From Microplitis mediator (lineage: Eukaryota > Arthropoda > Insecta > Hymenoptera > Braconidae): a stretch of DNA of 64,000 bases. The stretch lies in NCBI RefSeq assembly GCF_029852145.1, contig NC_079976.1, positions 12,571,104 through 12,635,103 of the forward strand, read 5' to 3'. Below the pieces are notes generated by a model. The model saw only the letters and a program-made list of their open reading frames with translations, searched no databases and was not told the origin of the DNA. Position numbers and translations under genes: made by a program. How positions within the stretch are numbered: position 1 is the stretch's first letter; every line of letters starts with the position of its first letter. Shown in pieces: positions 1 through 11,264 of the stretch.

Positions 1-109
1 GCCATCGGCCCTAAAGACTCCTAGTCGAGTACTATTCGGTACGCGCTGCTAACATACGAGAGCGGACCCCCTGATTAATCTAACCTATTGTGTTTATATT
101 TATGTAGTA

Positions 110-660
110 CACCGGCGTATCACTGGTTTAACCAGTGGATTTCACTGGAGAATCAGTGGATTTCACTGGAAAATCAGTGAAATTTCACTGGTTCATTTTA
201 AGAGAGTATATATAACCTGATGTTTGTTTATTAATGTCGATTGAATTAATTAATACATTTCAAGTCAAATTGTGACCCTACCCTGGTCAAAAATAAAATT
301 TGATTCAGACTTGGTCGTCTCAAATTGTGACTAAGTAAGACCAGTTAAGTCGAAACCAAGGCGAATTAGTGTGAGTTACGTAAATAATCATGCCCTATAT
401 GTATAAGTTGGGTTATGATGATAGTTATATCAGCTCACTGTTGAATCAGTGAAACTCACTGGTGAATCAATGGAAATTCTCACTGATGAATCAGTGACTT
501 TGATGTTCACCATTAAAATTCACTGTTTTACCAGTGAAGTTCACTGAGTTAGCAGTGAGATTAAATGGCCACCAATACTACTGGTCGAATCAGTGAAATT
601 TACTAGTAAACCAGTGAGATTTCACTGGTGAACCTGTGGAATTCCACTGATTCAAATTTA
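110..660. repeat. degenerate array of CACTG/CAGTG mini-palindromes
   Basis: About twenty CACTGG/CAGTGA-type words occur in alternating orientation, typically as TTCACTGGT-n-ATCAGTGAA units of about 17-24 bp. They form two blocks (about 119-200 and 437-655) separated by non-repetitive AT-rich DNA. Each block is followed by a similar tail (AGAGAGTA, then a run rich in ATTAATTAA), so the two blocks look like diverged duplicates of one unit. There is no open frame. It may be a miniature inverted-repeat element with an expanded terminal array; the function is unknown. Confidence 0.6.
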
Positions 661-779
661 GAGAGTAGATGTTATTATTTATTTATTCTATTACTATTGC
701 TGAAATTAATTAAATTGAATTATATTATTAATAATATATTTACATTATGCCACTCGTAATAATCATCGCATCATAAATG

Positions 780-1135
780 TTGTTAACAAGTACCGCGATA
801 TTCCCGTTAAAGAACCAATAATTTGGTGTCATAGCTCATTGGATCCGGAATGACGACCAGAAAAAGGTGCCAAAAGTGTGTATTAGCACATAAAAACTTG
901 CAAAAGTTATAAACAATTAAAGATAAAAAAAAGGCATTTCGTTTTTTGCCAATATTTCATAAACTACTGATATTTAAGAAATTTTCAAAAAAGATTCTTA
1001 AAGAGGAGGAAATTTTCAATAAAATACGCTTACCTCACGGAATTCTATCTCCATTATTCATGATTTTACTTTAAAGCTGAAAATGGGTCTCCGCGCGATA
1101 TTTTTAGATTTCGCGCGTGGCGTCAAAAGCGAGTA
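780..1135 (+). mobile_element. diverged fragment of the foldback family seen at 4.1-5.7 kb
   Basis: The stretch shares ordered blocks with the left arm of the foldback element near 4.14-4.4 kb: GCAAAAGTTATAAACAATT, then a poly-A/GG block, the 'AAAGAGGAGGAAATTT' box, a 'GAATT' box, 'GAAAATGGG' and a CGCG-rich box. Similarity seems to begin further left (GTTAACAAGT), suggesting that the true family end lies outside the perfect arm of the other copy. It is heavily diverged and has no coding potential. Confidence 0.5.
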
Positions 1136-1452
1136 TGACACAGTGATTAATTTATTTAAGGTATCGAATATTGTTTTTTTAAATTCGAACAAATCATGGT
1201 ATATTCTAAACACTTTAAATAATTTATTTTCGTAGGAAATTTTACTTAAAGTTAATTTTTCAACAAGTTAAGCGATTGTTAACTAACAAAATTTTCTCGA
1301 ACTTCCGTCTTCATTGTAAATGAAAAAAAAAATTTAAATATTTGTCGTAAAAATTTTTCGCTTCGTGGAGCCTTTCTTACATACATACTCAACAAGATCA
1401 CGCCATAAAAGTTGAAAAAATATTCATACTTAGTTTATAATAATTTTTATAT

Positions 1453-1456
<4 letters not shown>

Positions 1457-1541
<85 letters not shown>
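1457..1541. repeat. (TA)n microsatellite
   Basis: An almost pure run of TA dinucleotides of about 85 bp, ending in CATATATATG. Confidence 0.95.
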
Positions 1542-1546
<5 letters not shown>

Positions 1547-1555
1547 TATGTAATA

Positions 1556-2640
1556 TAACGGACTTTTGAGGACACCATTGCGTCTACAATTCTCACCCGA
1601 TCTCAATGAAATTATCTACACTTATTTTATGTATAACTACCACGGTTAAGTTCGAAGATAGGCTGAATCGATCGATTACTATAGAAATTAAGGCTGTTTG
1701 AAATTCCAACGATTTTTCGAAAAAATCAGTTTTTAATCACTTTTAAAGTCTATATAACTTTAAAACTAAAACTCATAGATAATTTCTGTAAAAAGTATTT
1801 TAAAGCTTGACTAATAAGCTTTAATTTATGACCTTAAACTTTATATTTTGACCAGTTTTTCGAATAATTTGATAGCCTTTAAAATTTTAATGGAATCAAA
1901 AAATGTTGAAAATATGGTTTTCATTCCACATAACTTATACTAGTCCCATTATAATCCGGTTTTGTTGATTGAATTTCATTGTGCACAAATAACCTATAAA
2001 TTTCACTGTTATTTTATATTTTAAAAGTATTTCTTTTATTATTTATGATGTATCGAATATACCTCTAATCCCTATGATTATCACTGGTCTGGTCATTACG
2101 ATTGCGCCCACAAATCTTATCGGATCTTAATGATATTTTTTACACTTATTCTATAGGTGATTACCTTGATCAAACTGAAGGATGGGCTGAATCGTTTAAA
2201 TAGTTTTAAAATTATGGCTGTTTGAAATTTTCATGATTTCTCGTAAAAATCAGTTTTTAATCACTACTAAAGTTAATATAACTTCAAAACTAATATTCAT
2301 AGACAATTTTCGTAAAATGTATCTGAAAGCTTGTCTAATAATCTTTAGTTTATGACCCTAAGCTCTATGTTTTAACTTTTTTTTCCAATAATTTGATAGC
2401 CTTGAAATTTTTAATGAACTAAAAAATATTGGAAATATGGTTTTCATTTTACATAACTTAAGCATTTCTCATTATAATTCAATTTCGTCAGTCGTATTTT
2501 ATTGTGAAGAAAATAACCTGTAAATTTCACAGCTATTTTATATTTCAAAAGGATTTCTTTTATCACTAATGATATTTTAAACGTACCTTTACGTTCTATA
2601 ATTATAACTGGTCTTGCCATCGTAATAGTTGAGGTTAGTT
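1556..2640. repeat. two-unit tandem duplication, about 530 bp per unit
   Basis: Two diverged copies lie head to tail. Shared landmarks in order are ATTGCG(T/C)C, CACTTATT, 'GGCTGAATCG', 'GGCTGTTTGAAATT', 'ATCAGTTTTTAATCAC', 'ATTTGATAGCCTT', 'ATATGGTTTTCATT' and 'AATTTCAC'. A related sequence lies in inverted orientation at 7.40-7.51 kb. No open frame survives; it is probably an old element fragment, family not identified. Confidence 0.7.
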
Positions 2641-3420
2641 TGGTACATTACCTATACAATGTTTTGTCAAATCAACTATCTGAAGTTCTCTATCGAAAAT
2701 AGTCATTGTCTTTTTTTACCCTCACTCTTAGAAAACGAGCCTAATTTCAAATCATGACTATACACTATCACGAATCACAAGATATGTATGTCTGAAACTT
2801 TTTATATAGATTAATTGGAAAATCTACCTTCCATTTCGGCTGCCGAATGGCCTTTTTAAAATATTTCTGTTGTTTAAATAATTAGTTAAGAAATTATACA
2901 CTATCTAAAAATCACAATTGACAGTCCTTTTTAAAGTGACAAAAAAAAAAAATTTTTTTTTTATTAACATTTCCATTGTTTATTAACTTACCAATTTGTT
3001 GTAAGAAAATTTTTTACTTTTTTTTTTTTTTACTGAAACTTCTAAGATTTATAAAAACAACCACATGTAACAAAGTATGGAAAAAAATTTTTTTCAATTT
3101 TTTATTGTACTTTCAAAAAACACGTGCTACAAAAGTTTCAACGGTTGCTTCATTTGTCTACAAAAAAACTAATATAACTTTTAAACTATTAGAGATACGA
3201 AAATAAACATTCTGGTCGATTTTATAAAGGATTAAACGTTCTTTCAAATGAGCTATTAAAAAAATTTTTAGTTATTGCTAATCTATTTTTATGCGCATTT
3301 GTTTATAAAAACTAATATTTTTTTCGATGTTTGTCGAACTCTCGTTACTTCTAATTTTTGAAGAATTAGTGCCGTTTTTTCTGTTCCATCGGCTAATTAA
3401 TCTAAAACTGATCAGCAACT
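2641..3420. other. AT-rich stretch, no gene seen
   Basis: Homopolymer A/T tracts and stop codons in all frames. A 76-codon open stretch at 2976-3206 is encoded almost only by A/T runs and is not credible. It may be remains of the 5' part of the Bel-Pao element that becomes recognisable just downstream. Confidence 0.5.
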
Positions 3421-3422
3421 AG

Positions 3423-4030
3423 CCGTTCAGTCTCCACCGTTGCACAATATGAAACTTCCAGAATTTGGACTTCCAACTTTCGACGGTAGCATTGAGAAGT
3501 GGCATTCATTCCGCGATAAATTTTTATCAATAATACATAATGATACGCAAATAGCTCCGGTTGATAAATTGCAATATCTAAAGAACTCGTTGTCAGGTAA
3601 AGCTAAGCTGGCTATTGAATCACTCGAGAGTACAGAAGATAATTACGAAGAAGCAGGGAATATACTAAATAATAAATACGAGAATTCGCGTAGAGCTATT
3701 CTTCGTCATTTAGCTATCCTGCATGAGATTCCGAAGCTGCAAAGAGATTCACCTAAATCTCTAGATGAGCTTACTGATGATTTTCGTCAACACTTACGGG
3801 CCATAAAAAGTCTAGGAGAACCTATTGAGCATTGGAATAGTACAATTATAAATTTATTGCTTAATAAAATCAGTGATAATACGTGATATCAATGGAAAAC
3901 CACACTATCAGACAATAAGATGCCATCCTACTAATCCTTGATTAAATTTTTAGAGAAAAGGGGAAGCTGTACAGACTCAGTTTCCGATGAAAATAAAGGG
4001 GATAAGCATCAGCGCACTAATAGTCTAGTC
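3423..4030 (+). pseudogene. Bel-Pao retrotransposon gag fragment (DUF1759-like)
   Basis: The translation around 3440-3886 begins with 'KLPEFGLPTFDGSIEKWHSF', continues with a helical segment, then 'SLSGKAKLAIESL', and ends near 'LGEPIEHWNSTIINLLLNKI'. This is the pattern of the DUF1759 capsid-like region of Bel-Pao gag, where LP.F.G....W..F and a late LG.P..HW...L motif are usual. A TGA at 3884-3886 and further stops break it; recognisable gag-like residues go on in the same general direction to about 4030. The normal N-terminal part and any upstream LTR are not visible. The rest of the same element reappears at 5.74-6.28 kb and 11.27-11.85 kb, so this is one dead copy opened by later insertions. 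The family call is good; exact ends are inferred. Confidence 0.8.
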
Positions 4031-4134
4031 AACAAGTGCCTTTTTGACAAAAACATGTTTAACCTTATTGAAAATTATGGTTTTGGTCTCATTCGATTCG
4101 AAATGGCATCTATAAGAAATGTTCAAGTAGAAAA

Positions 4135-5728
4135 TTGGGGCTCGCAAAAATTGTAAAAGTTATAAACAATTTAGTGAAAAACAAAAAAAGGGTTTGGTTT
4201 TTTGCAAATATTTCGAAAAATATTCGAGATATCAAAAATTTGAAAAAAGATCCTTAAAGAGGAGGAAATTTCCTAAAAAAAAGTCCTGCCTCCCCGAATT
4301 GTACCGACAATATTTATAATTTTAATTTAACGGTGAAAATGGGACTAAAAACGGGTAGCAGCGCGTGCACGCGCGTCAACCGAATCAATAGCATGATGAA
4401 TAAAAATTATTTTAACCGATAAAATAGAAATATTGAGGAATGAAAAAAATTTGGTACTTTCAAAACACATGAATATATAATAATCCGCCGAAAAAAAATT
4501 TTTACCCCGATTTTTCAATTAACTATGCTTTTGTTAATTAGTTAATTTTTACCTGTTGAACGCTTACATAAAAACCCTGATTATTTCTAAACTAAAAATC
4601 CATAATATTTTTCACTTCTTGGAGCTATTCTTAAAAGGGTTTGAAAAAGATCGCCGTTGGAAAAATTAAAAAATTTTGATTTTTCACTTTTTTATTAACA
4701 ATCTAAGGTAGTGAAAAATGAAAAACCTAAATAAAGCACTCAAGAAAATTTATTTTTTTTATTTTGTTTATTATTCCGTTTTTTTATCGCTAAACGCTAC
4801 GTAACAATAATTTTTTTTAATTTTTACTTGCATTGTTTAAATAATTGTTATAAACAAATGCATTGTTAATAAGATTTTTAAAAAATTTTTTTTGGGAACA
4901 AGATGCTTAATGAAAATAATGATTTAAAAAAAAAAATTGTTTCTTTAAAAAATTTATTTATCTTCAATAATTTAAAAGTTATTTGAATAACAATGAAGAA
5001 AAACAGAAAGGTAGCGACAAGTCTAAGTGTAAAATAATTTTAAAAATTATATAAAAAATATAAAAAAATTTTTTCACAAAAAAAAATACACATGGTTGTT
5101 TTTAGTATTTTTTTTAGTATTTAAAAAAAAATATTGCATAAAAATTCATTTGTTTATAACAAATTTTTTGTTAAATAAACAAATAAAAAATGATTTAAAG
5201 AAAATTTTTTTTTTTACAATATAAGAGAACATGATAAATTATGATTTTTAAAAGAAAAATGGTTCCTTAATATTAATATTAAGCAACAACAAAAAAATTG
5301 TTAACTAGCAAACGCGTTTTTTAGCAATAAATAAATTTTTGTAAGAAACAAATCGGGGTTCGAATTTTTTTTCGGCGGATTATTATATATTCATGTGTTT
5401 TGAAAGTACCAAATTTTTTTCATTCCTTAATATTTCTATTTTATCGGTTAAAATAATTTTCATTCATCATGCTATTGATTCGGTTGACGCGCGTGCACGC
5501 GCTGCTTCCCGTTTTTAGTCCCATTTTCAACGTTAATTTAAAATTATAAATATTGTCGGTACAATTCGGGGAGGCAGGACTTTTTTTTAGGAAATTTCCT
5601 CCTCGTTAAGGATCTTTTTTCAAATTTTTGATATCTCGAATATTTTTCGAAATATTTACAAAAAACCAAACCCTTTTTTTGTTTTTCACTAAATTGTTTA
5701 TAACTTTTACAATTTTTGCGAGCCCCAA
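4135..5728. mobile_element. foldback element with ~385-bp inverted arms, inside Bel-Pao gag
   Basis: Positions 4135-4520 and 5344-5728 are reverse complements with few differences. Landmarks are GGGGCTCGCAAAAATTG at the outer edge, AAAGAGGAGGAAATTTCCT, a CGCGTGCACGCGC box and CCGCCGAAAAAAAATTTT at the inner edge. The 820-bp centre is AT-rich without a gene. Comparison with the diverged relative near 0.8-1.1 kb suggests that the left end may lie nearer 4030, so the right end may be truncated. The insertion separates the DUF1759 part of the Bel-Pao gag from its zinc knuckles. Confidence 0.8.
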
Positions 5729-5739
5729 AATTCTTTATA

Positions 5740-6276
5740 AAAGAATAAATGAAACTCCAAACCGTATGATGACGTCTGAGAATAACTCTTATACACGACC
5801 TCAAGTCTTAATTGCAACCGCCAATAAACTTACGGGTTCGTTTTATCCTTGCCCAATTTGCAAGGAACAACATTCTATTTACAAATGTTAAAATTTTCGT
5901 GCAATGTCTATAATCGATAGAAAAAAGGCTGTCAATATTGCATCACTTTGTCTTATTTGTCTTTAGGCGAAGCATGGGCCAGATAGATGCAAAAGTGGCA
6001 CCTGCAGAGTATGTAATAGCAACAGCCATAATACCTTTCTACACCCAGTCGATAGAGATCCTATTCAGGTATCTATGCCAAGGGATAATACTGTTCCACA
6101 ACGGAACAATAGCGAGTCCTAATACTTCCTCAGCATGACTACAATCAGGTTCAGTTAAATCACTTATTCTTGATACTTGCATCTCTGACGTCGTTATACT
6201 TACTGCTACAATTTATATTAATAACAAAAATAATAAACCAGTAATTTGTAGAGTCATAATTGATACTGGATCTATA
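5740..6276 (+). pseudogene. Bel-Pao gag zinc knuckles and start of protease (broken)
   Basis: After the foldback insertion the same Bel-Pao element resumes. 'FYPCPICKEQHSIYKC' (about 5841-5889) is the first CX2CX4HX4C-type knuckle. After a stop and a frameshift, a second knuckle-like run with KHGPDRC and GTCRVCNSNSH follows near 5970-6030. Near 6245-6276 'VIIDTGS' is the aspartic protease active-site motif (D-T-G). At 6276 the frame is cut by the 4,986-bp element. Several stops and shifts show that the copy is dead. Confidence 0.75.
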
Positions 6277-6639
6277 GACCAGTCATTTTACTCTTAGGCT
6301 ACCTAAAACTCAATGCCATGTGAAATTTTTTTTTTTCAAAAATTTCTAAAAATAAAAAGAAATGAAAAAATCGAAAATGTACAAAAATCGGTGGATTGCG
6401 ATTTTTGTTATTAACAAGAAACTAAAAAAAAAAAATTTTGCTCACTTCAAATTATATTTTAAACCGATTAAATGAATTTAAAAAAAATATATAAATGGCT
6501 GATATTGTAAAATAAATATCAGAGATAATGTTTAAAAAAAGAGCCATCCGCCCTTACCTGGAATAGAAAGGTAGATTTTTCATTTAGATACAAAAATTTG
6601 GTGAACTTCATAAAAAATAAAGTACTGAATTAAAAATAC

Positions 6640-7510
6640 GGTACGGTAGTGTAAACAATTTTATATGTTATTTCTTATAACTTCAAAATGATATGGCATA
6701 ACCTAAAATTATTTAATAAATAATAAAAAACGATGATTATTATATCAAATAAGATACTTATTTGAAGCTACAACATGAATTTCAAGGAATTGAGGTATGC
6801 CATATCATTTCGAAATTATTAGAGGGGTAAGCTGCAAAAATAAGCTTTTTTAATTTTTGTGAAATTTTCGAAATCATCAAATTGTTAGACAAGATCTTTA
6901 AAAAAACAAGTAATATAGTGAACATTAAAGCTAATCGTGCGAATTTTAAGATACTTTTTACAGAATTAAGTTATCATTTTCGGTTGAAAAGTTATTTACA
7001 AATAGAGCCAGAAAATTCATTTCTGGCTTTATAACCTAAAATTATTTAATAAATAATAAAAAACTATGATTATTATATCAAATAAGATACTTATTCAAAG
7101 TTACAACATGAATATTTCAAGGAATTGAGGTATGTCATATCATTCCGAAGTTATTAGAAGGGTAAGCTGCAAAAATAAGCTTTTTTTATTTTTGTGAAAT
7201 TTTCGATATCATCAAATTGTTAGAAAAGATGTTTTGAAAAATCAAGTATTACAGTGAAAATAAAAGCTAATCGTTCAAATTTTGAGATACTTTTTACAGA
7301 ATTGAGTTATCATTTTCGGTTCGAAAGTTATTTTAAGATAAAGCCAGAAAATTCATTTTTATGAAAATCAGAAAAAATTTCAAACACCCACAACTTCCAA
7401 ACTAATCGACCGATTGGGCTCATCTTCAAACTTGATCATGGTAATCGTCCAATAAATAAGTGTATGAAATTTCATTGAGATCCGTTAAGAATTGCGGGCG
7501 CTATCGTGAT
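6640..7510. repeat. ~340-bp tandem duplication plus inverted relative of the 1.56-2.64 kb repeat
   Basis: About 6700-7020 and 7033-7340 are close copies head to tail; both carry 'TTATTATATCAAATAAGATAC', split here by small differences, then 'AAGGAATTGAGGTATG' and 'GGTAAGCTGCAAAAATAAGC'. The end (about 7400-7510) is the reverse complement of the repeat block at 1.6-2.2 kb, sharing CGATTGGGCTCATC, TTGATCATGGTAATCG and GATCCGTTAAGAATT-type boxes. Confidence 0.7.
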
Positions 7511-7522
7511 GACAAGGCGCGT

Positions 7523-7525
<3 letters not shown>

Positions 7526-7613
<88 letters not shown>
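7526..7613. repeat. (TA)n microsatellite, left flank of hairpin
   Basis: TA run interrupted once by TTCAT near 7558. The hairpin element 7614-9396 sits in this run. Confidence 0.9.
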
Positions 7614-7616
<3 letters not shown>

Positions 7617-9393
7617 TTATCCAAAAAATTAAAGGAACAAGAAAATTTTATAAATTTTTTAGTGATTTTTGGAAGGCTGTAGTTTCGTAAAAAATCATCG
7701 CATCGAAAAAATAAAAAAAGCAAATTGAAGCTTGAAATCTCTAGTTTGAAGATCTTCCAGCAAAATATTTTTTTGAGCCACGGTTTTTGCGGAATCATAA
7801 GAAAAAAGTCGAGACAAAATTTTTCTAAATTTTTTAGTTTTGTTTTTTAGGTCTACGGGGCCGGGAAAAATTTTTTCAAAAAAACGAATTCATGGCTCGT
7901 TTAGGAAATTTATTCAGCTACAATTTGCTTTTTTTTGTTTCTCTGTACGACAATTTGCTGCTGAGATATCAGCCTTTAAATGAAAAAGGAGCCTTTTGTC
8001 TTTGATTATTGATATCTCAGCAAGTAATGATCACACAGTAATTTAAAGGGCAGTTTAATAAACTTGAATAAATTCCCTACAAGCTACATTTTCGATTTTT
8101 TCAAAAAAAAATTTTTTTCATCCTTGATATCCATTTGAAAAACCCACAAAAAATGACCATTTCTGGTTTTTTAGTCAACTCATCGCTACTCTGCAAATAT
8201 TGATAAAAAAAATAATGTTGCCAGGTAATTTTACAGCTTAATGTACCCCCAAAAACCCTGGAAATTTTCAGATTGATCCATTGAACCGTTTGTCCGGTCC
8301 GATTGCTCAAAGTTTTGCAAAACAATTAAAGGAACAAGTTTTGTTCCTTAAATTGTGTAATCATTACCAAAATGAAAAAATTAATTTTTTTCGGATTTTT
8401 TTTTATTTTTGCGTTAGTTATTCAGTAAATGTAAGGTCAAGAGGAAAAAAAAAAATTTTCCATAAAACGAGACCAAACAAGAATTTTTTTACATTTTTTT
8501 TTTTTTACGTTTCATTCGGGAGGTTATTTTTTTTTTCGTTTTTCGGAAAAAAATTTTTTTTTTCCTCTTGACCTTACATTTACTGAATAACTAACGCAAA
8601 AATAAAAAAAAATCCGAAAAAAATTAATTTTTTCATTTTGGTAATGATTACACAATTTAAGGAACAAAACTTGTTCCTTTAATTGTTTTGCAAAACTTTG
8701 AGCAATCGGACCGGACAAACGGTTCAATGGATCAATCTGGAAATTTCCAGGGTTTTTGGGGGTACATTAAGCTGTAAAATTACCTGGCAACATTATTTTT
8801 TTTATCAATATTTGCAGAGTAGCGATGAGTTGACTAAAAAACCAGAAAATGGTCATTTTTTGTGGGTTTTTCAAATAGATATCAAGGATGAAAAAAAATT
8901 TTTTTTTGAAAAAATCGAAAATGTAGCTTGTAGGGAATTTATTCAAGTTTATTAAACTGCCCTTTAAATTACTGTGTGACCATTACTTGCTGAGATATCA
9001 ATAATCAAAGACAAAAGGCTCCTTTTTCATTTAAAGGCTGATATCTCAGCAGCAAATTGTCGTACAGAGAAACAAAAAAAAGCAAATTGTAGCTGAACAA
9101 ATTTCCTAAACGAGCCATGAATTCGTTTTTTTTGAAAAATTTTTCCCGGCCCCGTAGACCTAAAAAACAAAACTAAAAAATTTAGAAAAATTTTGTCTCG
9201 ACTTTTTTCTTATGATTCCGCAAAAACCGTGGCTCAAAAAAATATTTTGCTGGAAGATCTTCAAACTAGAGATTTCAAGCTTCAATTTGCTTTTTTTATT
9301 TTTTCGATGCGATGATTTTTCACGAAACTACAGCCTTCCAAAAATCACTAAAAAATTTATAAAATTTTCTTGTTCCTTTAATTTTTTGGATAA

Positions 9394-9396
<3 letters not shown>
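7614..9396. mobile_element. 1.78-kb hairpin element, Tc1-like ends, TA target
   Basis: Begins CACTTATCCAAAAAATT and ends with its reverse complement. The two arms (7614-8458 and about 8549-9396) are nearly perfect reverse complements for about 850 bp, around a loop of about 90 bp at 8459-8548. Both sides are TA tracts, consistent with insertion at TA as Tc1/mariner elements do. There is no transposase; the open stretches in the arms are mirror images of each other and are not genes. Relatives are at 48817-49715 (single arm) and 57535-58788 (shortened hairpin). A transcript through it would fold into a very long double strand. Confidence 0.9.
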
Positions 9397-9470
<74 letters not shown>

Positions 9471-9473
9471 TAA
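9397..9473. repeat. (TA)n microsatellite, right flank of hairpin
   Basis: TA run of about 75 bp directly after the right hairpin end. Confidence 0.9.
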
Positions 9474-9479
9474 ACGTTT

Positions 9480-10890
9480 GAGTGGATGGTATTTTTGGAC
9501 TCTACTAGGTAAAATAAGATGTATGGTGGCAAAATTCTTTGATTATTCGATCATGAGACCCATTGCAATAGGCCGATTTTTAGAGAAATCTACCTAAAAA
9601 AAAAAAAAGCCCTAAATGCCTTTGTTTATTTATTAAAAATGTTTTTAGGTATTATTTATTAATGCTAAGCTGAAACTTTTACCGACATAGACTATGACTT
9701 CAAAGTGGCGCTGCTTTCGCTCAGGGGGCGTGGCTTAGATTCAAATCGCTGAAAACTCCGACACTTGTTACGAACCCGGCATCCTTCATCCCTTACGCAT
9801 GTATATGTGAGTACACATATATATATATGGATAAAAATAAATATACACAATTAGGATAATATACATATGTTAAAATCGGATAAATTTAAACCAAATGAGC
9901 ATTTAAATAATTGGAAAATAATTTATATATTTTAAATGGAATGAAATATATATTTGAAACTAATGTTTAAATATATATTCCAAATTAAATTAAATATATA
10001 CAAATTACTGACCAATATACGATTTATACATTTAAACGTTAAATAATAAATATATATGTATACATATTTATATAAAGTTCGAAATAATTAAAGTTATGAT
10101 AAATCTATAGCAAAAAATAAATATTCATAAGAATAAATAAGTACACCATCTTGTAAGAAAGAGAGCATACGAGTAGGCGAAACATTACATATGAGTGGGC
10201 GCGAATACCGTGCTGTAACCTGAGTACCGGGTGGAGTAAAACAATAGAGGAAGGCCCAGATTTACTTAATGAAAACGCCCGCAGCAAGAGTAAACGACCA
10301 ACTTACTCCTGTTGCTATCCTAATACAAAAAAAATCAAGAGAAGACTGTTCAGAGGGCTGTAATACCCCCAAAATTAATAGCAAAATTATCGAAAACATT
10401 AAATTCAATAGTAATTTCATTTTTACAAATTTTTACCTATGCATTTTGGAAAATATCTATAATTTTATTATTTATTAATGCAATAAATTAAACTGCCGAT
10501 GGCAGTACTTTTTATTTTATTTAAATAAATAAAAATTGCTGATATGATAAATCAGATTTATTTAAATAAACAAAGATTCTGAGAAAACCTGAGATCATCG
10601 ATAAAATTTATGATGAATAAACAATAACTATGGGCGAATGTTTCTGCGTCTTTTCTCATAACCCCTACCATGGGGTCCATCTAATATTACAAAGTTGAAA
10701 AAAGTCACTGCATCCGCTAATGACGGAGAGTCAGAAAAATTCTTTAGTCCACGATGTAAATCGGTTACCGTCGGGTGTAATCCCGTTCACGTCGGGTGTG
10801 ACCTCGTTTATATTTTTTTTTTTTTTGAGTTTTTCTTAAAGTATAATTTCGGGTGTGTTTCCGCTTTGCGTCCTATTAAGGATTTCATAA
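9480..10890. other. AT-rich filler inside the 4,986-bp element
   Basis: The stretch contains TTAAATATATAT-like simple sequence (about 9830-10080) and short non-repetitive parts. Around 10760-10860 the box (T/G)TCGGGTGTGA-CCTCGTT-type repeats three times at short spacing. No coding region is supported. Confidence 0.4.
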
Positions 10891-11165
10891 TTTTTCAAGA
10901 ATATTTATTCGATCATTCATTCCATTTTCAAGGATATTTTATTTTGATCATTCATTCAATTCTCAAGGATATTTTATGTGAACACTCAATCAATTTTCAA
11001 GGATATTTCATTTGGTTTTTCATTTAATTTTGTTCAAGGATTTCAATTCCTATTCAAGGATTTCAATTTCTATTCGAGAATTTCAATTTCATTCAAGGAT
11101 TTCAATTTCAACTTGAAGCATTCATTCAAGGATTTCAATTTTAATCACAAAGATTTCATACAATT
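10890..11165. repeat. CAAGGAT(A/T)TT minisatellite
   Basis: About ten copies of TTCAAGGAT(A)TTTCA(T/A)TT at irregular spacing of about 20-45 bp, becoming regular (about 20 bp, TTCAAGGATTTCAATTT) after 11030. It is part of the 4,986-bp element just inside its right terminal repeat. Confidence 0.75.
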
Positions 11166-11264
11166 TTCGATTTTTTCATTTCTTTTAATTTTAGAAATTT
11201 TTGAAAAAAAAAATTTCACATGGCATCGAGTTTTAGGTAGCTTAGGAGTAAAATGACTGGTCTA

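Larger units (their letters stand above)
6277..11262. mobile_element. 4,986-bp DNA element with ~108-bp terminal inverted repeats and TA target duplication
   Basis: Left end GACCAGTCATTTTACTC (6277) and right end GAGTAAAATGACTGGTC (11262) are reverse complements. The match runs about 108 bp with few mismatches, through TAGGCTACCTAAAACTC and TTCAAAAATTTCTAAAA. The element is flanked by TA at 6275-6276 and 11263-11264. Bel-Pao protease codons sit directly outside both ends, so the insertion is secure. Contents are a repeat block, (TA)n tracts, the hairpin 7614-9396, AT-rich DNA and a CAAGGAT array. No transposase is visible, so the element is non-autonomous or gutted. The superfamily is uncertain; a TA duplication suits Tc1/mariner-like elements, but such long TIRs also occur elsewhere. 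Confidence 0.85.

Noticed and set aside
2976..3206. 76-codon Lys/Phe-rich open frame
   Set aside because: Encoded by A and T runs only; no homology and no start context.
7460..7690. Tyr-Ile repeat open frames over (TA)n tracts, also at 9212-9597 and 33663-33914
   Set aside because: They are translations of TA microsatellites and hairpin arms, mirrored on the other strand.
8101..8955. Open frames of 67-96 codons in hairpin arms (also 28178-28506, 32421-32898, 33105-33386)
   Set aside because: The same peptides appear in mirror image in both arms, with A/T homopolymer codons; no protein character.
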